From the NCBI GenBank assembly GCA_963693315.1, contig OY856187.1:79806796-79870795 (forward strand): a stretch of DNA of 64,000 nucleotides, read 5' to 3'. How positions within the stretch are numbered: the stretch's first letter is position 1; every line of letters begins with the position of its first letter. Under the pieces are notes generated by a model. That model did not search any database, was not told where the DNA came from, and saw only the letters and a list, made by a program, of their open reading frames with translations. The DNA comes from Diogma glabrata (lineage: Eukaryota; Arthropoda; Insecta; Diptera; Cylindrotomidae). A program made the translations under genes and the position numbers. Below are positions 44,750 to 56,293 of this stretch, in pieces.

Positions 44750-45059
44750 AACTTCGGTAAACGTTAGTGTAATAAAACAAAATATGACTTGTTTTCAATT
44801 TTTTTTACTGGTTTGGAAAGCACAGGGTTGCTCGAAATTTGTAAAAATTTAGAGACAATGAAAATTTAAAGTTAAATTGTGCTCGAACGGGTTAACCGAT
44901 TTGAAAATTTTGTTTTTGTTTCAAAGGTACTAAGGTACTAAGTAAGGCTTTATAAAAATATTACACTGATAAAAAATTTATATTTTTATATGATTTTGTT
45001 CTTAATTTTAATTTTTTAAATTTGTTGACAAGATAAACCCTAATTTACTAACACAAAAT

Positions 45060-45605
45060 ATTCCAGATCTGTATTTTCCCGAATACCGAGGTCCCACAAC
45101 AAAATGTGAGGTGTTGATGGACAGATCACACAAACGTCTTTTTTTGTTTGTTTTTCAAAATGGATAACTAAAAATAAATATGTACTATCAAATAATAAAA
45201 TATGACATAGACCAATAATTCATAATTGGAAGGAGAAAGTAAAAAAAAATCAAATAAGAGCAAAAGGCAATTATTAAAAAAAATTAAAGGAACAAAACTA
45301 AAATGTAATTGCTAGGTCGGATACCCGTGGGATATTTTTTGATCATGTGAAGGACAGTCTGTTTCAATGATTAAAGCCCAGATATAGCGTTATATACAGG
45401 TTTGTTTCTTTGAGCAAACCGTAACGTGGCATCATAAGGGATTGTTCAATAACTAAGATTGAGGGGTTCTATACCGTTGATTGAAAAGAGTTCATTCGTT
45501 AACACCCACCCCTTAGATATCACCTTTGCTACTGATATCTCTGTGATATAGCCAGCGGTATATGCTTTTTCCCGTTAACTCATATTTTAATAGCATGGAT
45601 TGAAG
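45060..45605 (-). repeat. Repeat family A, near-full-length inverted copy
   Basis: AGGTCCCACAACAAAATGTG (distal), AATATGACATAGACCAATAA, TTCAATGATTAAAGCCCAGA and CACCTTTGCTACTGATATCT (proximal) match the 28,155 copy in reverse over about 545 bp. Confidence 0.65.
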
Positions 45606-45679
45606 TCCCCGCAGAGCTATCACGCCTGGAGATACATTTTCTAAGATGGCACAGTTATTTCGACGTTTGACCAGGGCAG

Positions 45680-45702
45680 GCAGACAGACAGACAGTTTTC
45701 TT
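45680..45702 (+). repeat. (AGAC)n microsatellite
   Basis: About five copies of CAGA/AGAC next to the family A copy. Confidence 0.8.
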
Positions 45703-45829
45703 GCTTATTTACACTTTTTATGGTCTAAACGCCGATGAATATACCTAATATGTAGGGATCAGATTTTGAAAATTTTGTCATAAATTTAATATTTTGTTTT
45801 TTTCAGATCGAAGTAAAAACGTAATTTTT

Positions 45830-45900
45830 TCCAGTGGCTAGACCGCTGACCAAAACTCAAAAGTCTCGCCTTCAAATCCCAGTCAAAAACATCAAATTTT
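45830..45900 (+). repeat. tRNA-like SINE head or tRNA pseudogene
   Basis: AGTGGCTAGACCGCTGACC is A-box-like, and CGCCTTCAAATCCCAG about 35 bp on is B-box-like. No cloverleaf with a proper acceptor stem was found. Confidence 0.35.
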
Positions 45901-46806
45901 ATACTAATGAGAAACCAAACAACAATAACATAAAAAATTAATTTTTGATACAGTGAAAATTTAAATCAAATGAAATAATAGCCTTTGTCAATGTTATTAT
46001 TCGCGAGAGGAACATTCGCATTAGTTTGAATTTATAGTTTTTAATATATGTATTTAATTTTAAATGAGAGCGAAATTGTTTTTGTTGATAAAATACAATT
46101 TAAAAAGTCCAAGCGGCACGTATATCCGCTAGAAATAGGGAGATTTCGGGACCAGACAGTTTTGAGCACAAATAGAATTAGATGTGTCAGATCAATTTAA
46201 ATAAAAAATTTAAGTAGAAACAGAATAATCCAAAAAATTTATCAAACCAAACTAAATACATTAACGGAAACTACTTTATCAATGCAATTTCGAAACAGTT
46301 TTGTTTGATTTGATTAAAACTTCCTTTAATAACATATTAAATCCACCAAAGAGCAAATAAACGTTCTCACTTCTCACTACGTCACACCTACAATACCACC
46401 ACACATAATTTGTAATCAAAAATTATCAAACAACCTAAAATAATACAAATATCTATCAATTTAGGATAACTTTTGTAAATGTGTAATCAATATACATATA
46501 TTTATTTTAACTAAACAACTTCCAAATATTCCAAAGAAAAAACTTTGTTTTTATTTAAATTTTTGCAAAAAAGAATAAAAACTCAAAACAGAAACAAAAG
46601 AAAATTTATTCAATATTTCTATGGGATATTTTTATATTTTTTTGGAATTTGTTGTTGTAATTATATAGCGGGGAAGTACCATGTATTAAATTAGTATAAT
46701 GCTAATTACATTGAAACCCCTTTTGTTAGAAGGCTGAAATTTCCTGAGGTTATAATTGAAAAGTTTATCTAAAAGCTAGTATGAGTTTAAACAAGATAAA
46801 CCAAAA
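45901..46806. other. Unassigned AT-rich stretch
   Basis: No ORF or repeat supported. Confidence 0.4.
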
Positions 46807-46998
46807 ATGAGGAAGGCATGGCTGTTTGCGGTTGTTTTCGTTTTAACAGCCTCAGTGTCTCACTCAACCTCTGAACTTGACCAATTTTTTTTTAAATTTG
46901 GAAAGATTTATGCTGTACCTACGTGTGCAAAAGTTTTCATTTTCGAGTTTGGTCATTTTCATCTCTATCGAGGACAACAAAGTTTAGTAAATTTTTAA
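46807..46998 (+). CDS. ORF with a predicted signal peptide (63 residues)
   Basis: The frame starts MRKAWLFAVVFVLTASVSHS, a textbook signal peptide: basic n-region, hydrophobic core, and a small-residue cleavage zone near 17-20. It continues STSELDQFFFKFGKIYAVPT and stops after 63 codons. The ATG context (CCAAAAATGAGG) is good. The mature part is short and uneven, so this may be the first exon of a secreted-protein gene whose donor I could not place, or a chance ORF. No neighbour supports a function. Confidence 0.3.
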   Translation: MRKAWLFAVVFVLTASVSHSTSELDQFFFKFGKIYAVPTCAKVFIFEFGHFHLYRGQQSLVNF

Positions 46999-47727
46999 AA
47001 CCGCTGATTTTTAGGAACCTTTTGCGCTGAGGTTTTCATTTTGAAAAAAATGATAAACAAAAGTTCAAATATTCAATACATATATAAATTTTCATTTAAA
47101 CATTATGATTCAAACGGTCGTTATAACGCCTTAGATTATTCGACTTTTTAGGATCTAGAAACTTAACCTGTACCCCGATATGGCCAGTTCGCGAGCTTGT
47201 CCAAACGATTCTTTGCCGCAACGTACACAGAAAAAAATTTCGGTGTAGGTCAAAAATGCGATCGTGAGCGTGCCGGTAAATTCCGTTATAGCTCGTATAC
47301 ACATATATTGCAATCTTAACACATTTTCGTTTTGTTTTGTGTATAATGTGTAAATAAATAAATCAACAATTTTGCTAAATAACAACTATTTCTTTTTTTT
47401 ATCAATTCCAAAATTGACGTAATTCATTTAATTTACAATTTGTTTACAATTTGAAAGTTTTTACAAAAAAAAATTAGAAATTTCTTTACTGAATATGTTT
47501 ACGCAATTACAAAATAACTAAACAAAGGAAATCTGCGATTGTCAATAAAATTTCAGTAGGAGTATGTAACTGTTATTCTCATGTTATCAGATCCGTTGTT
47601 GTTTACTTCATAAACATAATTTATTAATCCATTTTCTGTTTCATTAAGTAAGTATAGTATGTTTTTAATGTCAAATTAGTAACAGGAAATCAATTTCAAT
47701 AGCGTTTGTCAATGTGATCACATATAT
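46999..47727. other. Unassigned stretch
   Basis: Two overlapping minus-strand frames (47,096-47,385) cover a locally GC-richer segment, but neither shows a domain. Confidence 0.35.
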
Positions 47728-48369
47728 GTTATAGGTCAGAGATGGCCAAACTTCGTTACACGTGGAGCCGGATTTCAATAAATTATCGTTACGAGAGCCA
47801 ACAGAAAAATAAAATATCAAAGTTGCTATGGAGTTTTTATTTCCTTGCAAGTTGCATTTACCGTCTTCAAGCAAATACTTTAACTATGAATACATCATAA
47901 ATATGTTTAAATTTTGTAACATGGCACTGGCATGCTATTGATTGCTGGTAGATGGCATGTGTGTTTGTAACTTATCTGAAATCGGGCTCATAGTTCGTTA
48001 GCGCGGTACAACGCTTGTAAGTTGTGAAAGGCAAAGGTGTTATTTGTAAGTTTGAACGTTGCTTTGATGTTATAAATTTCATTGTTGGAAATGTGATTCA
48101 CAACAATATGATGTGCCGAATATGGACAGTAATCTGCAAGCGGCCTTTTTCGAATTGGGGTACTTTAATTGAGACAGACGTTTCCAAAACTACTGATTGT
48201 GTTGATTTGTGGTGCATTTTAAGAATGTGCGCCTGAGTTCTAATAATTCCATTTCTCCTGTGGAACTTTCATTCAAAATAAAATAAGGAATCGAGAATCC
48301 ATCGTTAATAATAAGCTTTGCTTCTAAAAATAAGACGAATTAATTGTAAGAGATGAAAGGTCGATAACT

Positions 48370-48630
48370 GTACCGGCAGCGTGTAAAAAATCATTAAGCG
48401 TGTCAAAACAAAAAAAAATTCACACTTTTGGCTTAAAAACGTTCATTTTAAGTGATAATGAGAAATGTGGATTCGGGATTGGTATGTGAGAACAGGAGCT
48501 TGATTATTGATTGTACTATAGGTGTGTCAAAAAAAAATGTCAAGTGTGTAAAAAGAATGATTTTCATTTATTTTTTACCCAATTTTTTTCGAGAAACATT
48601 AAATGGGAAACATTTTCGATTAGAAACATT
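48370..48630 (+). repeat. Repeat family C copy inside the hAT
   Basis: AAATCATTAAGCGTGTCAAA, AACGTTCATTTTAAGTGATA and CCCAATTTTTTTCGAGAAAC match the reverse of 5,780-6,040. Confidence 0.6.
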
Positions 48631-48734
48631 TGTAAAATAAAATTAATTATTTTTATGACAAAAAAAGGGGTTTTTTAATTGAATCAACTTAACATATCAT
48701 CTTGCTAGATTTAATCTTGATTGATTAAATGATC

Positions 48735-49075
48735 TTGGAAAAAATTTGAATTTTTGATTATGTTATAGTTTTTGCAATATTTTGAAAGAAGTTTCAATCT
48801 TTGATTTTGAATTAATTTTTGCAATATTTTTAGAATTTTGAAAAAAGTTTCAATTCTTGATTTTGTAATAATTATTACAATATTTTTAGAATTTTCAAAA
48901 AAAGTTTAAATTTTTAATTTTGTTAAAATTTTTAGAATATTTTTGGAATTTTGAATTTTTTATTTTGTAATATTCTCTTGAATATTTTAGGAATTTTGAA
49001 GAAAGTAGCAATTTATGATTTTATTATAGTTTTTGGAATCTTGGAAAAAGTTTGAATTTTTGATTTTGTTTATTG
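48735..49075 (+). repeat. AT-rich minisatellite, ~60-65-bp unit, about six copies
   Basis: Units contain ATTTTTAGAATTTTGAAAAA followed by AGTTTCAATTCTTGATTTTG, with decaying similarity. They lie inside the 47,736-50,068 hAT. Confidence 0.65.
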
Positions 49076-49589
49076 TTATAATTTTTTAAAATAAATTCAA
49101 TCTGACCTCTTTTATTTGAAAAAAAAAATTAAATTAATTATTTGTATGACATAAAATGTAATTGGAAATGAAATTGTTAGATAATGGATTATTTCTATTT
49201 GAAAAGTTGAAATTGCTGAACGCTAAATGGAAAGGTTTTTGAGTAGTTTGCTGAGTGTATCATCTTTTCACTAAACTATGTTAATCTATGATCTGTTATA
49301 ATTTTCCGGTAACGTATTGATGTTTCGTGTTAGTTCTGTAATAAACTTTTTAAACGATGTATATTAAACATTAATTTTATGTTGAATATACATCGCTGCT
49401 CACAACTAAAAACAAGTGCTCATAAAAACCTTTTGCCGAAAACTATAAAAAATCCTTAGCCCACACCAAAGTTTTGATATTTCAGAGCTTTGAGATGTCA
49501 GCGCCTTCATATTTTACTGTTGTATTCACTCAGTTTTTTATCATCAATTTTAGAGAGTTTATTTTTCAGACGTTAAATTTTCGTTACGT

Positions 49590-49800
49590 TTTCAGTAGTT
49601 AAATCGTGTTAAAAAGCTTAATTTTTTTAATAAAACTCAGAATCGTTTGAATAAGACCAGTAACAACTTTATCTTTTCCTTGTAATGCTAGGAATTGGGA
49701 ACTGCAGATGCTCCATTATATCAGTTAAGAACACATAGTCATTAATCCATTGATCATCCTTTAATTCCGGATAGTGTTTTTTTTGAAAAAATTGCTGATA
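49590..49800 (-). pseudogene. hAT transposase remnant
   Basis: The minus strand reads HYPELKDDQWINDYVFLTDI and MEHLQF, then after a frame change LALQGKDKVVTGLIQTILSF and IKKIKLF. The 'W-x-x-D-x-x-F-L-T-D-I...L-x-L-Q-G-K-D' sequence is the central block of GTF2I-repeat/ZBED-like hAT transposases. Flanking regions are unreadable, so only this block survives. Confidence 0.75.
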
Positions 49801-50092
49801 GGTGGGGAAGTTTTAATTTTTGTTTGTTTTAATTCCCATTCTTCGATATTTTAGATTAAGAGCACAAAATATACCTAAATATAATAATACGATTGTATTA
49901 ATTCATATTGTATTAAGCAATATTGTACATTACTTGTATTACTGCTAATTTTATTACAATTTTAATAAATTTATAAATGTTATTAAATTTTTTCATTTCT
50001 TTTCGAGAGCCGCACTCATTCTTTCAAAGAGCCGCATACGGCTTGCGAGCCGCAATTTGGCCATGTTTGTTATAGGTTCTTCAGTTATATTA

Positions 50093-50290
50093 GACTATTG
50101 CAGAACTCTGCAATATTTTTGCAATGGTAGTGTGTGAAATATTCATTGCAGAAAAGTTTGGCAATGAACTCATTGCAAAACAATGCAATGAGTCATTGCA
50201 ATGTTTTAAAATGAGTTCATTGCCAAACTTTTCTACAATGAATATTTTACACACACTATTGCAGAAATATTGCAGAGTTCTGCAATAGTC
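50093..50290. mobile_element. Hairpin MITE, 198 bp, TA target
   Basis: GACTATTGCAGAACTCTGCA and its inverted partner ending CTGCAATAGTC at 50,290 start ~95-bp arms that pair almost perfectly. They are flanked by TA at 50,091-50,092 and 50,291-50,292. TGCAAT recurs through the arms. It starts 17 bp after the hAT target duplication. Confidence 0.85.
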
Positions 50291-50292
50291 TA

Positions 50293-51364
50293 ATTGCGAC
50301 TTTAGTTATGGTTTTAAAAGAATGTTGCAGCTTTAAAGAATGTTACATATACATGTTATGATAATATTTATCAGTTATACTGGTCATATAATTATCACTG
50401 TAAATCATTAAAAAATATAACCACTCATGTTGTTAATAATATGAGATCACTTTTATTCGTTATTTACAAGTTATTATAATTGCGCGAAAAAAATACAAAA
50501 CAAAATAAATAATACTCGCGTTATCTGTCTGTTATTAATTTTATGTTGATTTGTCAGATTTGCAGATAGACGTAATGATGATTGATTTCCAACTTACGTT
50601 TACAAAATTTTGCGACTAAAATTAAAAGTAAGATACCAGATAAGATTAGATACTATAGAATCGTGGCTCCATGAATCTATTATTAACATTGTCACATATA
50701 AATAACTGCGTGAGTGCTGTTAGATGTATTTATTACTATCACAAATTTAATTTATTTTGGAGTCGTAACTTATCGAGTGGTTTATTTTATGTGTTTATCG
50801 ATATTATTAACCTTTGGAAATTTGTGTGACTTATTGGGTTTTCAAATCAAATTGATTAAAAATGTTTATCACGGCATAGCAGCGCATGTTCCTTGGACTC
50901 ACGCTAATAAGTGAACCAAAAACTCACGGAAACAAAATAAAAAGTCACAGTAGAAATAGAAATGACGTGCTGATGATGAGTTTCTAACAAAATTTAACCT
51001 AGAGCTGAAAAAACGTAACATAAACAGTTATATATTTTTCAGATTGTCTAGCTTGGTTGGTGACCATGCAAACCACAACAAACATTGGGAGTTTTACAAC
51101 AAGGTGGCATCGTCTTAATTTTGTCCACCTACCAAAGTACAGTGGTTGGTAGAACACAGAAAACAAGGAAATAGGTTGATATTAATAATCATTACGAGAC
51201 GTGGAGAATCACAGACACAAACCAAGAGAGTGAAAAAGTACTGGACCTGACAATACAGAGCTGAACCTGACGATAGACAGCTTTAGAGTCTATAAAAGTT
51301 AAAAAAGTCAGTCAGTAGTTGTATGGTGGTCACAAAGTCAAAAAGTCAGTAGTTGTATGGTGGC
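50293..51364. other. Unassigned stretch with a small tandem at 51,307-51,373
   Basis: GTCAGTAGTTGTATGGTGG occurs twice, 34 bp apart. No gene supported. Confidence 0.4.
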
Positions 51365-52070
51365 CACTTTGAGCGATGTGTCCCAAAAGTTGATCATTAT
51401 CTTCTCACACTACTTAAAACCTTTTTCATAACTTTCATCATAATCACTTCATTATTGTAGGGTGTATCGTAATAGTCCAAGAGCTAGTGAACCTTTTGAG
51501 TAACGGTCGTACTGTAAGGCTAGAATTTTTTTTAGTGATAGTTCATGAAATGTGAAGCACGGAAACGGAAACGCTCTCAGTCTATAAATAAAAACACAGA
51601 AAAAATATTCAAAAAATTGCAGAAACTTTTTTTTACCGGAAATGAAAAACCGCATGCTTATGTACCTAGTAACTAGTTTCATCTAATTCGATCGTCAGGC
51701 ACAGATGTTTTGAAGTTTCAAAAAAGCTCCGGGACGCCCCACCACTTTGTTCAGTATCGCTCAAAAGCTAATCAGCTCTTTGCCGCCTTATACATATTTG
51801 CATATTTTTTTAAAGTATCATCAAAATTCAATCACGAACGAATGCTGTATGCTCCCAACAAACATAAAAAACATATGTAGTGAGAAAAACACCTGTTGTA
51901 TTGTGAACCTCCCAGCCCTTTGTTCAATGTACCCCAAAAGCTAATCAAATCTTTCTCATATTGGTTGAACCCTTTTACCAACGTTTCATGAAAATCGATA
52001 CCAAGTCTCAATAAGATCGAAATCCGGGATTAGAAGTTATTGAAGATTTAAGCTTACACGTGTTCGGGAG
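51365..52070 (+). repeat. Repeat family E, degenerate tandem units
   Basis: CACTTTGTTCAGTATCGCTC, TTTGTTCAATGTACCCCAAA and CACTTTGAGCGATGTGTCCC each lead into AAAGCTAATCA-like and TTTCATCAAAAT-like blocks. This gives three imperfect units at ~51,365, ~51,740 and ~51,920. Confidence 0.5.
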
Positions 52071-52097
52071 ACCTCCGCCATTTCGCCCAATTTTGAA

Positions 52098-52660
52098 ATG
52101 AATACAGATATAAAAGCTCGAATCGCTGCAGGTAATCGAACTTTCTACTCAATCAAACCTCTCCTTGGATCACCGTATGTATCAACTAACACCAAGCTCA
52201 AGTTAAACAAGACATTGATTAGACGTGATGTATGGGTCACAAACGTGGACCCTTACACAACATGACAAATGGCATGTATCTGTATTTGAGCGTAAGATCC
52301 TACGCTACATTTTTGGTCCACTTGAGACAGACGATGGAGAGTATATAACCCGGTATAACTTTGAGATCAGAGACCTTCTTGAGGGTCTTGATATAATAGG
52401 TTGTATCAGTTCTAATAGGATTGCTTGGTTTGGGCATGTTCTACGAGCTGATTCACAGTCTGGAATGATTAGAAAAATGTACGTTAATACACCAGGGAGT
52501 GGGCGACCGCGAGGTAGACCACGACTACAATGGTAGACTGACGTAATAAACGACCTTAAAAAAATCGGCTGCCATGGTAATTATGTCGCTGTTGCGAATG
52601 ACCGTGGTGAATATTCAAAGCTGATTAGCCTGGCAACGCTCCTACATGGAGCTTGAACGC
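52098..52660 (+). pseudogene. RTE-like LINE fragment, C-terminal end of ORF2
   Basis: Frame one (52,098-52,224) reads MNTDIKARIAAGNRTFYSIK and TNTKLKLNKTLIR. After a frameshift the second frame (52,225-52,536) reads VMYGSQTWTLTQHDKWHVSV, FERKILRYIFGPL, NRIAWFGHVLRAD and GSGRPRGRPRLQW, then a TAG, continuing DLKKIGCHGNYVAVANDR-like text to a TGA near 52,658. This is the characteristic 'YGSETW...FERKILR..FGP...W.GH+.R...GRP...W' tail of RTE and related LINEs. A short poly-A run follows. Confidence 0.8.
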
Positions 52661-52669
52661 CTCAAAAAA

Positions 52670-53115
52670 AAAAGGGGGTGGAAATGAGACGGGGTAAAAA
52701 CACTATTTAAAACGTGGTCAAGTGGGCTTTCATTTGAAAGAGCACCTAATTTAAGAAACATAGCAAATTTTTTTAGAATTTTGCGGTGCCCAGTTATTGA
52801 GTTATTGTTAAAAAAGTACAACTTTCAGACCGTTATCCCCTGCCTCCCTACGTTTCGACGCTGATTAACAAAAACATTTGAAAAAATTTACAGAGACAGA
52901 AAAATTGGTAGATTTTGAACGAAAATCATAGCCAAGTCTCAAATAATTATATTTCTGTGTGTTTAGGGGGTGGGTGTGGGAGGGTAAAAAAACCATTTTT
53001 GACCCAAATGAGTGGGGAGGTGTCATATGAAATAGCCACTAATGTAAGAAGCATAACAATTTTTTTTAGAAGTTTCCAATGCACAGTTTTTGTGTTATTG
53101 TAAAAATAATATTTT
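52670..53115 (-). repeat. Repeat family D, two inverted units
   Basis: CTACGTTTCGACGCTGATTA, AGTCTCAAATAATTATATTT and GGGTGTCATTTGAAAG-like blocks are the reverse of the 6,958-8,040 array. The copy abuts the RTE fragment's A-rich end. Confidence 0.7.
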
Positions 53116-54233
53116 TAGTATGTGCATATTGCGTACATTTTGCCACCACACCGTGTCGTTACGCTATGATGGCACTATGATAGCCATATGGGGATGCATT
53201 TGGACGTCCAAGTGAAAACATGCCATGATACACGTGACCGCATTGTGCTGCCACAGTTGGGGTGTTTTATGATTTTGGATCAAACTAAGAAACAAGTTTC
53301 AGTTCAAACTTCAAAGAGTTTTTCAACCGTTGACTCAATTAAAAACAGTAAATTATTAATTAATTACTACACAACATATTTATTGATTTTTAGACTGCTT
53401 TTCTTGTGTAGTACTTAGTAATAAATAAAATAAAAAAATGATGACATATCTTGAAATATTCATTCATTATTCTACTTTTAACATTATCATTTCGAATTAT
53501 TTTGACAACAAAATAACAATAAACAAATAAACTAATGATGATTCAGTTATAACTTAAAAAAAACGGTGATATCAAAGTTCATAAAATTTATATATTTTTT
53601 ATTTATTATTAACTATACAAAGCAAAAAAATATAAACAAATAACATTTATAACTTGTATGATTTGCGAAATTCTATATACATATATATATGAAATATTTG
53701 AGGTTATATTTTGTTTATATCGCGGTAATTTAATTATATTACTTATTGCAACAATTTTTGTGCGCATTTATGCATGAATTGTAATTTTTAAATAATTTCT
53801 AATAAGAATGAGATTTTTGTTGTTTTATTTTTAAATAGTTGTGTGATAAAATAGTAAATAAATGAAACATATTATGATTGTGAGATTAATTAAAAATGTT
53901 TTTGTTTTATTCGAAAATTTCGTTACACACGTGTTGTACTATAAACTTCAAACAGAATGACGAGTCGGTATTGATAAGATAAAATTATATATAGTCGTTC
54001 TTTCTTAGTAAAATAACCCACACGACACACAAAACTGATAATGTGAATTTTGTTTTGATATTTTTAATTAATTAAGGCTTCAACAACTGCTAAATAACGT
54101 TGCTTTAATTATATTTTGAATCCATTCATTTCCTTTTTGGTAAGACGATAAAAACAATAAAAGGAAATTATAAGCAAATAACATTTTTGTTTCTTTTCGT
54201 TTCAAATATGTATACAAACAATAACATTATAGC
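53116..54233. other. Unassigned AT-rich stretch
   Basis: No supported feature. Confidence 0.4.
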
Positions 54234-54782
54234 TAGAAACACAACACGGGCGAAATCGTCCGACGACGACGTTAGTAACATTAGAATACACAGGATACAT
54301 ACATTTCAAACACAACTACAGCGATAAACGAAAAAGTTTTTTTCGTCGGAGAAAATTTAGATTCTATTTCTAATTTATCGTCAGCGATGATTATTGCCAG
54401 ATGTCAATTTTATTTTTATTTGGCTGCAAGGGTAGTTTTTAATGTTATTGTGACAGTGCCGCCAACTGAAAAATATGATTTTCTGATGTTTTTCGAATTT
54501 CTGAGGATGTAATCGTTTTGTTTTGAGTTGTCAACTGAATTTTCAGTTTATGTTCAAAGTTCGGTTTTATTCATTTATATATTTACATAACTTGCAATTT
54601 GTATTTTATTTTTAAAATTAGTTATTAGTAGAAAAATTATTATTATTTATTTATTAGTAAAAATTAGTTATTTTTAAAATTGAAATTTGTGAAATTCATT
54701 TTGACAAAGAACAAATTATTTTAGTTTATGCAATTTTTTTTTTGACAGCTTTTCACGCTAACGCCTTTGTTGTGGTTACAAT

Positions 54783-55904
54783 TAGGGTTTCTAAATATCC
54801 GACCTATTTGATTATCCGGATATCGAATACATAAACAATAAATTATCCGGATAATCCGGATATCCGGATAATTAAAGAATAAATAAAACATGTTTTTTAC
54901 TTTGCGGCATTTAAATCATTTATGTATATTTTTCATGTATCTATATTAACTAATTTTTATACATAGTCACAAAATACCAAAAATAGTAACAAATCATAAA
55001 TAATAATAATAAAAAAAATAAAATTATTGATAAATTTAATTAAATTAATGAAGTTGTTGATGCATTTATAAAAATGCGTATTTTAGAAAAATTATTGCAT
55101 TAATTAATTAATTATTACAATGTCTCGAAATTGAGTCGAGTTCTAATTTTTGTCCTGCTAAGCCAGCAATTGAAAATACCCGCTCCGTTGCAGTCGATGT
55201 AGGTTTTATTGGTAATAATGCAAAATAGAATATTTAAATTGCCCGTCCGTCTTTTATAATTATTTAAATAAATTAAATCTTTTTTCAGCAATATGGAACT
55301 TTCTTCATTCTGCTTATCAACATGAGTAATTAAAGCAATAGCATTCTCAAGTACTTTCTGCAGTCACGATTTCTTATACAAAATTCACTACTTAGACTTT
55401 CTTCATATTTACTTTCAGTAGTAATTTCATTAGTGATTTCCCCAGAGTCATAATTTAAAAGTACAGCTCTCACAAACTTTAAAAAAATACACAATTTTTT
55501 TTTTACACAATAGCCAATACTTCAGATTTTATTGATAGGGCCACAAGTTTATAAAACATTATTTTTTTAAAATTAATATAGCATTAAATAAATATTAGTA
55601 AAATATATTTACACTGCAGATTCACGAAGTGTTTCATAAAATATTCAATGATTAAAGTTTTCAAAACATTAAAGTTGTAAATAAATTTTTACAACTTATA
55701 GTCACTTCACTGCACTAACAAACTTTGCAACGCAAGTTAATATTTATTTGAACTTTTCAACGCAATTTGATTATTTTTTTTACAAAATTAACGGTTTTTT
55801 AATATTCGGATAATTGCAAAAATTTATCCGGATAGTCAAATAGTCAAAATATGGTCGAATAATCCGGATAATTCGATATCCGGATATCCGGATTAGAAAC
55901 CCTA
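54783..55904. mobile_element. hAT transposon, 1.12 kb, 8-bp target duplication GTTACAAT
   Basis: GTTACAAT flanks exactly at 54,775-54,782 and 55,905-55,912. The ends TAGGGTTTCTAAATATCCG and CGGATTAGAAACCCTA are inverted, and ATCCGGATA repeats crowd both subterminal zones. On the minus strand near 55,070-55,260 a hAT C-terminal block survives (PTSTATERVFSIAGLAGQKL, then FLKYAF). Internally deleted and nested in the element at 54,234-55,971. Confidence 0.9.
55070..55260 (-). pseudogene. hAT transposase dimerisation-domain remnant
   Basis: LPIKPTSTATERVFSIAGLA followed by LELDSISRHCNN-stop and INAIIFLKYAFL corresponds to the hAT C-terminal dimerisation motif ('P.TS...ER.FS.AG'). Stops break the frame. 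The rest of the protein is deleted. Confidence 0.75.
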
Positions 55905-56293
55905 GTTACAATATCGAAATTGTAGACGTTTTTTTTTATCGTCCGACGTTATCGTCCGTGTTGTGTTTCTACCTTATTTTATAGTATTTTACGGAAATGA
56001 TATGGAGGAATAGGAAACATACTTCCTGAGACTTAAGTATTTGACAAACTTCATGGTTTAGGGGATATATTTTATAAGGTTGTTTGATCGGCCCTTAAAA
56101 TATGGTAACAGTAATTTTAAGTGGATTTAAGGAATAAGAAATCATTTTTATAATTTCCCGGGTATGAGCTGCTAATATTAAACAACGGCCCAATCTCGTG
56201 CCAGTATTGGCGACCCAAGCCTTGGCTAGCTAGCTTTGGTTTCAGTCTGGGCCAGTTGTAAATGCCTAGACTGAACCAAGGTTCAGTTTATTA

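Larger units (their letters stand above)
47736..50068. mobile_element. hAT transposon, 2.3 kb, 8-bp target duplication GTTATAGG
   Basis: GTTATAGG flanks exactly at 47,728-47,735 and 50,069-50,076. The left end TCAGAGATGGCCAAACTTCG and right end AATTTGGCCATGTTT are diverged inverted repeats. GAGCCGGAT / GAGCCGCA motifs lie near both ends, typical of hAT elements of the GTF2I-repeat/ZBED transposase type. The interior holds a transposase remnant, a family C copy and a minisatellite. Confidence 0.8.
54234..55971. mobile_element. Inverted-repeat element interrupted by a hAT
   Basis: TAGAAACACAACACGGGCGA at 54,234 and the reverse complement of the right end, TAGAAACACAACACGGACGA, form ~17-bp ends, followed on both sides by CGTC/GACG-rich subterminal blocks. 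Without the nested hAT the element would be about 0.6 kb. The target duplication is not clear. Confidence 0.7.

Noticed and set aside
47096..47385. Overlapping minus-strand ORFs in a locally GC-richer segment
   Set aside because: Two frames compete, no domain or splice signals are clear, and no repeat match was found.
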